DNA of 14,174 nucleotides from UBA12276 sp041476285 (lineage in GTDB: Archaea; Micrarchaeota; Micrarchaeia; Micrarchaeales; Micrarchaeaceae). Below are positions 5,283-12,426 of the stretch, in pieces. Within the stretch, counting starts at the first letter, position 1; every line of letters starts with the position of its first letter. The DNA lies in assembly GCA_041476285.1 (NCBI GenBank), contig JBGOTD010000010.1, positions 1 through 14,174 of the forward strand. Reading direction: 5' to 3'. The translations under genes and the position numbers were made by a program. A model generated the notes under the pieces. It had not been told where the DNA came from, did not search any database, and was given only the letters and a program-made list of their open reading frames with translations.

Positions 5283-6233
5283 ATGGTTAAAGAAAAAGCG
5301 ATAAAAGAGCTAGAGGACTTGCCTGGAATAGGTCCAACCACTGCCGAAAAGCTAAGGGCATCCGGCATAGATTCGCTAGACAAGATCGCTACATTATCGC
5401 CTCACGAGCTGAATGCGCTTGCTGGAGTAAGCGTTGAGGCCGCAAAGAAGGCGATACAGACTGCTAAGGAGTCAACAACAATAATATACGAGAGCGGCAG
5501 CGCAGTCTACGCCAAAAGAAAGGACATAGGCAAGATATCTTCAGGTGCGGAATCGCTCAACGCGCTTATAGGTGGGGGACTTGAGACAAATGCGATAACT
5601 GAGGCATACGGAAGATTTGCAACGGGCAAGTCGCAGATAGGCTTCCAGGTAAGCGTTAATGTCCAATTGCCCAAGGGCAAGGGGGGTCTTGAGGGCGCAG
5701 TTCTATTCATAGACACGGAAGGCACATTCAGGCCTGAGAGGATAGAAAGCATGGCTGAGGCAGCAGGCATCAAGCCCGAAACCGCACTGGAAAACATACT
5801 TGTGGTTCGCGCAACAACAACGGAGCAACAGGTGCTAACAGTGGAACGCGCAGACAAGCTCATCGTAGAGAGGAACATCAAGCTCATAGTGGTCGATTCG
5901 CTTACATCACTGTTCAGGGCGGAATACATAGGGAGGGGTGCATTAGGGGAAAGACAGCAGAAGCTTAACCAGCACATACACAAGCTGCAGATGCTTGCTG
6001 ACAAGCACAGCCTTGCGGTCTACATAACAAACCAGGTAATGGACAACCCTGGAATACTGTTCGGCGACCCTACGACACCAATAGGTGGCAACATACTTGC
6101 ACACGCCGCAACAACAAGGCTTTACATGAAAAAGAGCAAGGAGGACAAAAGAATAGTAAGGCTTGTGGACTCGCCAAACATGCCAGAGGGCGAGTGCATA
6201 ATAAAAATAACGCCAACCGGCATAAAAGACTGA
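5283..6233 (+). CDS. radA: DNA repair and recombination protein RadA
   Basis: The archaeal RecA/Rad51 recombinase, which forms filaments on single-stranded DNA and exchanges strands in homologous recombination. At 316 residues it is full length. Residues 8-62 are the helix-hairpin-helix N-domain (LEDLPGIGPTTAEKLRASGI, LAGVSVEAAKKAI). The RecA core has Walker A at 110-117 (GRFATGKS), FIDTEGTFRPER at 142-153, Walker B LIVVDSL at 201-207, and the C-terminal TNQVMDNPG and PTTPIGGNILAHAATTRLY. The P-loop differs from the common GEFGSGKT, but the essential GK[ST] is intact. In the linker before the core, the FxxA-type subunit-contact motif is not obvious; the nearest match is SGSA at 71-74. It heads an operon, with the dph5 ATG only four bases after the stop. 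Confidence 0.97.
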   Translation: MVKEKAIKELEDLPGIGPTTAEKLRASGIDSLDKIATLSPHELNALAGVSVEAAKKAIQTAKESTTIIYESGSAVYAKRKDIGKISSGAESLNALIGGGLETNAITEAYGRFATGKSQIGFQVSVNVQLPKGKGGLEGAVLFIDTEGTFRPERIESMAEAAGIKPETALENILVVRATTTEQQVLTVERADKLIVERNIKLIVVDSLTSLFRAEYIGRGALGERQQKLNQHIHKLQMLADKHSLAVYITNQVMDNPGILFGDPTTPIGGNILAHAATTRLYMKKSKEDKRIVRLVDSPNMPEGECIIKITPTGIKD

Positions 6234-6237
6234 TAAA

Positions 6238-7002
6238 ATGCTTTTTCTAGTCGGGCTAGGTCTTTCTGAAAAGGAGATACCTGTCGGCACGATTGAGGTT
6301 TGCAAAAAATGTGAATTGTACATGGACAGGTTCACCAGCATAATAAGCGACAATACTGTCAATTATGTAGAAAATGCAACAGGAAAACGCATTACTGAAC
6401 TTTCAAGGCAGGAAATGGAGGAAAATGCAAATGAGATAGTAAGGAAAGCCTCAGGAAAGGACATAGCAATACTCATTGGAGGCGATCCGCTTATAGCAAC
6501 AACGCACAAGATTTTGTACATAGAAGCAAAAAAACAAGGTGTAGATACCCAGATAGTACACGCAAATTCAATAATAACTACTGCAATAGGGGAAAGTGGT
6601 CTAGATTTTTACAGGTTCGGAAGCCCGTGCACCATACCAAAATGGAGCGAGCATTATTCACCCGTCTCTTTTTATGAGAAGATAGCAGCAAACCTCAAGA
6701 TGAAAGAGCACACAATACTATTATTGGACTACGATTCAAAGAACAAATGCACAATAAGCATAAAAGAGGCAATGAAGACTCTGAAAATGGCAGAACTGCA
6801 TTACAAAAAAGGAATAATAACCGACGAAACAAAGATTATCCTGTTGCATAACATGGCCCAGGACGACAACAAAGTGGTTTTAACCAACATCAATAAAGCA
6901 AAATCGCTAGATTACGAAGGCATTAACATAATCATAATGCCAGCAGAACCTACAGACATAGAAAGGGAGGCGGTCAAGGCAAGGACAGGAACAGGATGGT
7001 AA
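6238..7002 (+). CDS. dph5: Diphthine synthase (Dph5/DphB, S-adenosylmethionine-dependent methyltransferase)
   Basis: Methylates the modified histidine of elongation factor aEF2 during diphthamide synthesis, using S-adenosylmethionine. The 254-residue protein has the tetrapyrrole-methylase-like fold: FLVGLGLSEKEI at the N-terminus, CELYMDRFTS (family DxVYxExYTS), DIAILIGGDPLIATTH, HANSIITTAIGESGLDFYRFG, the TIPKWSEHYSPVSFYEKI stretch, and TILLLDYDS. Length matches archaeal Dph5. It lies four bases after radA and one base before endA, so it is translated from the same message. The operon grouping has no evident functional link. The common DIT following the first glycine loop is replaced by EKEIPVGT, but the cofactor loop GGDPLIATTH is intact. 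Confidence 0.93.
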   Translation: MLFLVGLGLSEKEIPVGTIEVCKKCELYMDRFTSIISDNTVNYVENATGKRITELSRQEMEENANEIVRKASGKDIAILIGGDPLIATTHKILYIEAKKQGVDTQIVHANSIITTAIGESGLDFYRFGSPCTIPKWSEHYSPVSFYEKIAANLKMKEHTILLLDYDSKNKCTISIKEAMKTLKMAELHYKKGIITDETKIILLHNMAQDDNKVVLTNINKAKSLDYEGINIIIMPAEPTDIEREAVKARTGTGW

Positions 7003-7003
7003 T

Positions 7004-8176
7004 ATGGTGCTACTGATAAACTTTAACAGGCAAGAAAAGTTAGCATATGTTACTGACCAGTCCACAAAAGACATACTGCATGGCAGTTTTTTCGGCACGG
7101 TTGAGGGTGAAAGGCTTGTGCTCATACCAGAGGAAGCGTTGTACTTAATTGACGTAAGAAATGCAAAATGCATAGCATCAGACAACGAAGCAGAACTCTC
7201 ATTCAACAATATAGCTACAGAATTCAGCACGAACAACAAGTTCATGGCAAGATATTTCACTTACAAGGACTGGAGAGACCGTGGACTCATAATAAAAGAA
7301 CCAAAAGATACACCAAAAGGCTCCATAAAGGCCCAAGTTCAGGTAAAAAAATATCGTGCAGAACAGCTGAAACTAAAAGACTACGGACTTAAAGGGGTAT
7401 TTTTCCCTGCAGACATGACAACCATAATTGACGATGTAGAAAAGGGCAAGGGCATATATAATGAACACTGGTTCGGACAGTACGGCACTTACAAGGTTAA
7501 AGACCATGGGCAACTGAACAAATTAGACATATACGAAACACTTTTTCTAATAAACAACAACATTCTTGAAATATCTAATTTCACAAAGAGGCAAATAACC
7601 GTCACTGCAAACAAGAGAAGATCCGATTTCCAAAAGCTTTACGAGGTATATGCCGACTGGCGCAGCAAAGGGTATGTAATAAAAACAGGATTCAAGTTCG
7701 GCACGCATTTCAGGGTCTACTTCCCAGGCGCACAACCAATAAAGACAGATTCATCGTGGATACACTCGATGCACGTGATACATGTATTCCCAAGAGATGC
7801 AAAATTGCTGATATCGGAATGGGCAAGAGTAATCAGGGTGGCGCATTCGGTAAGAAAAACATTCATACTTGCAATACCTGGAAAAAGCAGAAAGAAGATG
7901 CTCGCAATAGACTTCGTACTTTACCACAGGAAAAACAACGAAATAGAAACACCAGAAAAGACAAAGCCAAGATTCGGAATGCTGTCCCTGAGCGAGGAAG
8001 AATACATAGGCGGCAGCGAATTATCCGCAATAATAAACGAGGCAAAATCCAACAAGCAGGAATTAATCATAGCCATAGCCGATAGGGAAACTTCAGTTAC
8101 CTATTACAAAGTAAAAAGAATAGAACTGCAAGGGAGCGATTACGAATACTATGAAATAGACTGGATGCAACCCTGA
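7004..8176 (+). CDS. endA: tRNA-splicing endonuclease, three-unit (epsilon-2, ARMAN-type)
   Basis: Cuts bulge-helix-bulge structures in precursor tRNA to remove introns. The 390-residue length exceeds the usual 170-190 (alpha) and 300-350 (fused) forms and shows three units. Residues 1 to about 110 are an alphaN-like part without catalytic residues (GSFFGTVEGERLVLIPEEALYLI, YKDWRDRGLIIKEP). Residues 111 to about 290 are a catalytic alpha unit, with Tyr239 in KFGTHFRVY, His254 in WIHSMHVIHV and Lys285 in RVAHSVRKTFILAI. Residues about 297-390 are a betaC structural unit ending in YYEIDWMQP. The family triad Tyr/His/Lys is complete. A basic, aromatic insertion around 150-170 (GIYNEHWFGQYGTYKVKDHG) may correspond to the loop linked to broad substrate use in ARMAN-2. 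It starts one base after dph5 and ends eight bases from the convergent intron-bearing tRNA-Lys. Confidence 0.93.
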   Translation: MVLLINFNRQEKLAYVTDQSTKDILHGSFFGTVEGERLVLIPEEALYLIDVRNAKCIASDNEAELSFNNIATEFSTNNKFMARYFTYKDWRDRGLIIKEPKDTPKGSIKAQVQVKKYRAEQLKLKDYGLKGVFFPADMTTIIDDVEKGKGIYNEHWFGQYGTYKVKDHGQLNKLDIYETLFLINNNILEISNFTKRQITVTANKRRSDFQKLYEVYADWRSKGYVIKTGFKFGTHFRVYFPGAQPIKTDSSWIHSMHVIHVFPRDAKLLISEWARVIRVAHSVRKTFILAIPGKSRKKMLAIDFVLYHRKNNEIETPEKTKPRFGMLSLSEEEYIGGSELSAIINEAKSNKQELIIAIADRETSVTYYKVKRIELQGSDYEYYEIDWMQP

Positions 8177-8184
8177 CGTATATG

Positions 8185-8296
8185 CGGGTCCAGGGGGATT
8201 TTCCTAAACTGTTTGACAGAAATCAAAAAGTCCATTTTGAACCCCCGACCTACTGGTTAAGAGCCAGCCGCTCTGACCATGCTGAGCTATGGACCC
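8185..8296 (-). tRNA. tRNA-Lys (CTT) with a 37-nt intron in the T-loop
   Basis: On the minus strand the 112-base gene folds with acceptor GGGTCCA/TGGACCC and discriminator G (8185). The D-stem is GCTC/GAGC and the anticodon stem GCTGG/CCAGT, with loop CTCTTAA giving anticodon CTT. The T-stem is GGGGG (8242-8246) with CCCCC (8193-8197). The normal seven-base T-loop is interrupted: TTCAAA is followed by 37 extra bases before the final T. Removing them restores TTCAAAT and a 75-base tRNA. CCA is not encoded. The gene converges on endA. Its 5' end lies 40 bases from the HD-protein stop, with a TATA-like TAATATTAAT at 8323-8332. Confidence 0.93.
8199..8235 (-). other. tRNA-Lys intron at position 59/60 with hairpin and relaxed bulge-helix-bulge
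   Basis: Because of repeated A residues, four cut positions give the same mature loop. Only the 59/60 choice makes a reasonable bulge-helix-bulge. TTCA pairs with GGAA at three of four positions, bulges are AAA and AAT, the outer helix is the five G-C pairs of the T-stem, and the inner helix TGGACT/AGTTTA has six pairs including two G-T. Further in, TTTGA and TCAAA form a five-pair terminal hairpin. Confidence 0.8.
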
Positions 8297-8322
8297 ACAA
8301 GAAATATTTAATGTAGAGAAGA

Positions 8323-8332
8323 TTAATATTAC
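8323..8332 (-). promoter_or_regulatory. Possible TATA box for tRNA-Lys
   Basis: TAATATTAAT on the minus strand lies 27-36 bases before the tRNA 5' end, the expected distance. A second A+T-rich element at 8304-8311 is too close to the gene to direct initiation at its 5' end. Confidence 0.4.
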
Positions 8333-8336
8333 TAGT

Positions 8337-9461
8337 CTAGTTGACAAATTTCTTTACAATATTCTCCAGGCGTTCAATATTCTTTTTATCACACGCAACA
8401 ATAAGCCTTCTTGAATCTATAAGCATCTTACTAAGTGCCTTGATGAGCGGTGAGCGCTCCGTAAGCTTTCCAACAAGGCTGTTCTTAGTATCAACAACGT
8501 CAATATCATCCCCACCCCCTGCAAGACTTACCAAATGCACCACAAATTCATCTCTTCCAAAGCCGGCTCGTACTATCTCGTCTTCAAGTTCTACAGAATT
8601 CATACCAACACTTACTCTGCCATAGTATGCTCTCTTGAAAAGTCTTCTTTCTTTAACACGTTTTGCAATATCAGATACCCTGCTCACATTGGAACCCAAC
8701 AGCTTTCCCATCAATTGCTCGTCATACATGTCGACAAGCTCATCAATGCTAAAAACACCATTCTCTAAGGCCAAATCTATCGACTTTTGCAGCATCTTCG
8801 AAGCAATAGAATGTGCATGATGCGTGTATACGTTCAGGTGCATGAAATATCTTGCCATTAAAACAGACTCCGCACCGGAAATCCCGCTTTCCAATACGGC
8901 AACCTTGTTGTTCGATAAAACCAGCCTGCTTTTAAGTCGCTCATAATCTATTATACCGTAAGCAACTCCTGTATAATGAGAATCCCTCATAAGATAATCA
9001 AGCCTATCAGATCCAAGAGCCCCGCCAACGACATCTATCTTATCCGCATCTTTGAAATAGTCCATTATCTTGCTGAAAGACATGCCAGAATCAGATATTA
9101 TATCCTTAATCTCGGAATTTTTTATCCTTTTTTCTCCCATCTGCTCGTGGTTCTTTTTCAAATGCGTTTTCATAAATCGTTCTGTGAGATGTGAGAACGG
9201 TCCGTGTCCTATATCATGTAGCAAACCAACGTACGAAAATTCCCTCTCCTTATTTTCATATATCTGTGAAACAAGGCTCTTTGTGACATGCATCGTGCCT
9301 AGCGAATGCTCGAATCTGGTATGATTTGCACCTGGGAATATGAGGTGGGATACGTCGAGCTGCTTTATGTACCTGAGCCGCTGCATCTCCGGTGTGTCAA
9401 TTATCTTGGATTCGGTATCACTTAAATCAATATTGCCATGTATCGGATCCCTTATTTCCAA
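8337..9461 (-). CDS. HD-domain phosphohydrolase (COG1078 family, dNTPase-like)
   Basis: A 374-residue protein of the HD superfamily group that includes bacterial dGTP triphosphohydrolase relatives such as YwfO. The start MEIRDPIHGNIDLSDTESKI and the following MQRLRYIKQLDVSHLIFPGANHTRFEHSLG are hallmarks of this group. The metal-binding set is complete: His52 in RFEHS, His82-Asp83 in GLLHDIGHGPFSH, and Asp152 in LGSDRLDYLMRDS. The likely reaction is hydrolysis of nucleoside triphosphates or another phosphoester, but the substrate cannot be read from sequence. The C-terminal third is helical and less conserved. It is the last gene of a four-gene minus-strand operon, eleven bases after the VKOR-like gene, and its 3' end faces the tRNA-Lys promoter. 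Confidence 0.9.
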   Translation of the reverse strand: MEIRDPIHGNIDLSDTESKIIDTPEMQRLRYIKQLDVSHLIFPGANHTRFEHSLGTMHVTKSLVSQIYENKEREFSYVGLLHDIGHGPFSHLTERFMKTHLKKNHEQMGEKRIKNSEIKDIISDSGMSFSKIMDYFKDADKIDVVGGALGSDRLDYLMRDSHYTGVAYGIIDYERLKSRLVLSNNKVAVLESGISGAESVLMARYFMHLNVYTHHAHSIASKMLQKSIDLALENGVFSIDELVDMYDEQLMGKLLGSNVSRVSDIAKRVKERRLFKRAYYGRVSVGMNSVELEDEIVRAGFGRDEFVVHLVSLAGGGDDIDVVDTKNSLVGKLTERSPLIKALSKMLIDSRRLIVACDKKNIERLENIVKKFVN

Positions 9462-9472
9462 TGACTCACCAA

Positions 9473-9868
9473 CTATTTAAAATTTCTAATATAAACGAAC
9501 AACCCAACGCTTAATGCAATCAAGACGTCAAGCAAGCTGCAGTAAATGCATATCTTGCCTATTATGCTTTGCCCTATTATGGAATAGATTATGCCGCCTA
9601 TCCCAAAAAGCATCCAGATATTTTTTACTATCCTATTGTGGCCAAAAATCAAAAATAAAAGTGATACAACAAACCATGCAAGTCCAATGGCCGCAAGCGG
9701 AACCCCAAAAACAACCGAAAAACTGCTAGTAAGCACACTTTCACAATTTACTGTAGTGCCTACGGTTGGGCACTTTAATGCACCAGGCATAAAATGAACG
9801 ACTGTAAGGTACGATGCATCTATGATACCAAGCAACAAAATAAACATCAGCAGGGTTTTTTGTTTCAT
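9473..9868 (-). CDS. Vitamin K epoxide reductase (VKOR) family membrane thiol oxidoreductase
   Basis: A 131-residue membrane protein with four predicted transmembrane helices, the size of a bare VKOR domain. The active-site pair is Cys107-Cys110 (KICIYC) at the start of the last helix. The loop pair is Cys33 and Cys42 (LKCPTVGTTVNCESVLTS), followed by the family serine and FGVPLAAIG. In prokaryotes such proteins reoxidise a thioredoxin-like partner for disulfide formation outside the cytoplasm and pass electrons to a quinone. No fused or neighbouring thioredoxin-like gene is seen here. Its ATG overlaps the stop of the upstream COG2403 gene by four bases (ATGA), so translation is coupled. Confidence 0.92.
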   Translation of the reverse strand: MKQKTLLMFILLLGIIDASYLTVVHFMPGALKCPTVGTTVNCESVLTSSFSVVFGVPLAAIGLAWFVVSLLFLIFGHNRIVKNIWMLFGIGGIIYSIIGQSIIGKICIYCSLLDVLIALSVGLFVYIRNFK

Positions 9869-11190
9869 TTCTTCACGCTCCCTGCAAATTTTTTAATTAT
9901 TGAATCAAGCTCATCGCTTTTGGGCTTCAGCTCGTAGCTTACCTGCACTATGGGCTTGTTTATGTTTATCACGTTTCTTAGGTCTATGGGTGTGGCAGAA
10001 ATCACAACCTCACAATCTGCATTATTTACTGTGGATTCAAGGTCCTTTATCTGCTTGATACTGTAGCCCATGGCCGGCAGCTCCAAATCAAGCTTCGGAT
10101 ACTTCCTAAATGCCTCCTTTATTTCCCCGACAGCGTAATCCTTTGCCCTTACCAGTTCTTTAGCACCATATTCCTTTGCGGCAACCATTCCCGCACCAAA
10201 CCTCATGCCACCATGCGTTATTGTGGGCCCGTCCTCTATTACGAGAACTCTTTTACCTTTTATCAGTTTAGGGTTGTCTGGGGTTACTACAGAATCTGCA
10301 TATATTATCTTGGCATTTTTGTTTATTTGCTTTAAGTTTTTTTGAAGCAGATCCAATTCTTCAGTAGTAGCGGAATTCACTTTATTTATTATTATTAAAT
10401 CAGCCATTCTTGCAACGGTCTCACCTGGATAATAAGTTAATTCATTGCCTGCCCTGAGTGGATCGGCAACGGTTATGAAAAGGTCTGGTTTTATGAATGG
10501 TGCATCATTATTTCCGCCGTCCCAGATTATTATATCTGCTTCCTTTTCTGCAGCACGAAGAATCTCCTCATAATCCACGCCAGCATAAACCACAAATCTA
10601 TTCCTTATGTGCGGCTCATAATCCTCTCTTTCCTCTATTGTTGTTTTGTGTTTGTCAAGGTCTTTTATTGAGGCAAATCTCTGCAACTTTTGTTCTTTCA
10701 GTATGCCATAAGGCATAGGATGCCTTATTACAACGGTCTTTAAACCTAATTTCCTAAGAAGCAACGAAATATATCTCGCAGTCTGGCTCTTTCCGCTGCC
10801 CGTTCTGACAGCGCAAACTGCAATAACGGGCTTGGATGATTTCAACATGGTCTTTTCCGGTGCAACAAGCCAGAAATCCGCACCAGCGGCATTTACTATA
10901 CTTGCCTTTCGCATTACTTCTTCATAAGGCAGGTCACTATATGACTGTATACAAACATCCACTTTTAATTTCTTTATAAGTTCTTCCAGTTCAGATTCAT
11001 CATATATTTTTATACCGCTCGGATATTGCTCCCCGCTGAGTTCTTTAGGATAGGAACGATTTGATATGTACGGGATTTGACTGGCAGTAAAAGCGACAAC
11101 CTCATAAGATGAGTTCTTTCTGAACAATACGTTAAAATTATGAAAATCTCTTCCTGCAGCTCCAATTATTATGACCTTTGTTTTATCCAT
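9865..11190 (-). CDS. P-loop GTPase-like protein of COG2403 (cyclic 2,3-diphosphoglycerate synthetase-related)
   Basis: A 441-residue protein matching the family annotated as predicted GTPase or cyclic 2,3-diphosphoglycerate synthetase-like. Residues 5-20 form a Rossmann start (KVIIIGAAGRDFHNFN). Residues about 37-60 carry the family stretch FTASQIPYISNRSYPKELSG. The P-loop is AVRTGSGKSQTARY at 127-140, with Lys134. Further on are IIIWDGGNNDAPF (a Walker-B-like Asp), ADPLRAGNE, IINKVN (a variant NKxD) and the C-terminal VISATPIDL. True cPGS makes the thermoprotectant cyclic 2,3-diphosphoglycerate in methanogens; whether this homologue does so is unknown. It starts 15 bases after the radical SAM gene and ends overlapping the VKOR-like gene. 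Confidence 0.85.
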   Translation of the reverse strand: MDKTKVIIIGAAGRDFHNFNVLFRKNSSYEVVAFTASQIPYISNRSYPKELSGEQYPSGIKIYDESELEELIKKLKVDVCIQSYSDLPYEEVMRKASIVNAAGADFWLVAPEKTMLKSSKPVIAVCAVRTGSGKSQTARYISLLLRKLGLKTVVIRHPMPYGILKEQKLQRFASIKDLDKHKTTIEEREDYEPHIRNRFVVYAGVDYEEILRAAEKEADIIIWDGGNNDAPFIKPDLFITVADPLRAGNELTYYPGETVARMADLIIINKVNSATTEELDLLQKNLKQINKNAKIIYADSVVTPDNPKLIKGKRVLVIEDGPTITHGGMRFGAGMVAAKEYGAKELVRAKDYAVGEIKEAFRKYPKLDLELPAMGYSIKQIKDLESTVNNADCEVVISATPIDLRNVININKPIVQVSYELKPKSDELDSIIKKFAGSVKK

Positions 11191-11205
11191 AGAAATCGCC
11201 CAAGT

Positions 11206-12261
11206 CTAATATATTGCTTTGATACTTTCATATCTAAATACTTTTGGCGGCTTCCCAAAAACAGGAATATCATAGCCACAATTATTGCATCTGCCATTAT
11301 CATCAATATCCCATCCCATTATGTAAAATCCATACCTTTTTATCACGCAACCATTGCACTTAGGGCAATATGTGCTCTCGTGCGGACTTTCAGGTACATT
11401 TCCTATGTATGCATAATTTAGTCCGTTTTCCTTAGCAATTTTATAATGAGACTCAAGTGTTGAATATGGTGTTTCAATTGTATCAAGCATCTTGTAATCA
11501 GGATGGAATCTTGTAAATTGTATCGGGGTATCTGCCCCCAGATTTGCAAATACCCATTTTGTAAGGTCATTGCATGCCTCTAAAGAGTCACCAACATGTG
11601 GTATGATAAGGTCTGTCAACTCTATATGGATGCCCGCCCTCTTTAATTTAATGAGAGCTTCCTTTACGGGCTCATTTGAGACAACCGCCTCGTATTTATT
11701 AGAGAACTTCTGATCCCCATTACCTTTGAAATTTATAACTGCTGCATCTATAAGTCCTTTCATCTCGTTTATAGATTCTTCTGTCATGTACCCGTTCGTT
11801 ACAAAAAGATTGTAAAGTCCCTTTTCATGCGCTATTTTTGCGACGTCAAGCGCATACTCTATGAATATTGTCGGCTCATTATAGGTAAAAGCTATGCTCT
11901 GGGCATTATGTTTTATTGCCAGCTCTACTATCTCCTTGGGAGACGCACCAGCCCCTTTGATTTCCTTTTCTTTGGATATGTTATGGTTCTGGCAGAAAAG
12001 ACAGCCCCAATTGCACGAGGACGTTCCGATCCCAAACACATAGCTTCCTGGCATAAAATGATTGAAGGGTTTCTTCTCTATGGGGTCAACTTGCATTGCG
12101 TCAATTTTGCCATAATTTACAAGATACAGCTTGCCATTATGGTTCTGTCTTACAAAACAAAACCCCTTTGAACCTTCAGGTATTCTGCACCTTCTTGCGC
12201 AAGCTGTGCATTCAACTTTTCCACCTTCCAAACCGTCCCACAATTTAGCCAATTTTCTCAT
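11206..12261 (-). CDS. AmmeMemoRadiSam-system radical SAM enzyme (PflA-like, COG1180)
   Basis: With ATG 12261 the protein has 351 residues. An N-terminal cysteine set (Cys18, 21, 25, 35: ECTACARRC and GFC) precedes the radical SAM site GTSSCNWGCLFCQN, with Cys83, Cys87 and Cys90 in CxxxCxxC order. FTYNEPTIF (125-133) and NFKGNGDQKF follow. A C-terminal zinc-ribbon has Cys299/302 and Cys325/328. This architecture is that of the enzymes found together with AMMECR1 and Memo proteins, whose genes are not in the window. The substrate is unknown to me. An upstream ATG at 12321 would add 20 residues unlike the family, lacks a ribosome binding site and lies before the predicted TATA box; AGGAAG at 12268-12273 supports 12261. 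It is the first gene of its operon. Confidence 0.88.
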   Translation of the reverse strand: MRKLAKLWDGLEGGKVECTACARRCRIPEGSKGFCFVRQNHNGKLYLVNYGKIDAMQVDPIEKKPFNHFMPGSYVFGIGTSSCNWGCLFCQNHNISKEKEIKGAGASPKEIVELAIKHNAQSIAFTYNEPTIFIEYALDVAKIAHEKGLYNLFVTNGYMTEESINEMKGLIDAAVINFKGNGDQKFSNKYEAVVSNEPVKEALIKLKRAGIHIELTDLIIPHVGDSLEACNDLTKWVFANLGADTPIQFTRFHPDYKMLDTIETPYSTLESHYKIAKENGLNYAYIGNVPESPHESTYCPKCNGCVIKRYGFYIMGWDIDDNGRCNNCGYDIPVFGKPPKVFRYESIKAIY

Positions 12262-12293
12262 TTTATTCTTCCTATACAAATTATGTATTTTGA

Positions 12294-12303
12294 GATATTT
12301 ATG
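12294..12303 (-). promoter_or_regulatory. TATA box of the radical SAM-COG2403-VKOR-HD operon
   Basis: CATAAATATC on the minus strand lies 33-42 bases before the ATG at 12261. The predicted start near 12273 leaves a short leader that still carries the AGGAAG ribosome binding site. This supports the downstream start codon. Confidence 0.5.
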
Positions 12304-12374
12304 CCTTATTGCCCTCTGCATTTAGCGGAACCCCGAAGCAAAATCAAAGCACTTTTCTCTCTACATAGAAAGGA

Positions 12375-12382
12375 TTTTAAAG
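12375..12382 (+). promoter_or_regulatory. Possible TATA box of gyrB
   Basis: TTTTAAAG lies 45-52 bases before the gyrB ATG, giving a start near 12405. An alternative AT-rich element, CATATATTG, begins near 12396. GGTG at 12420-12423 is the likely ribosome binding site although the spacing to ATG 12427 is short. Confidence 0.4.
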
Positions 12383-12426
12383 CTAAAAAATAGAACATAT
12401 ATTGACCAATTAATCTACTGGTGGGC

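Noticed and set aside
5507..6004. 165-codon open frame on the minus strand inside radA
   Set aside because: It lies wholly antisense to a well-conserved gene and its Ser/Leu-rich product has no domain. It is a codon-bias shadow.
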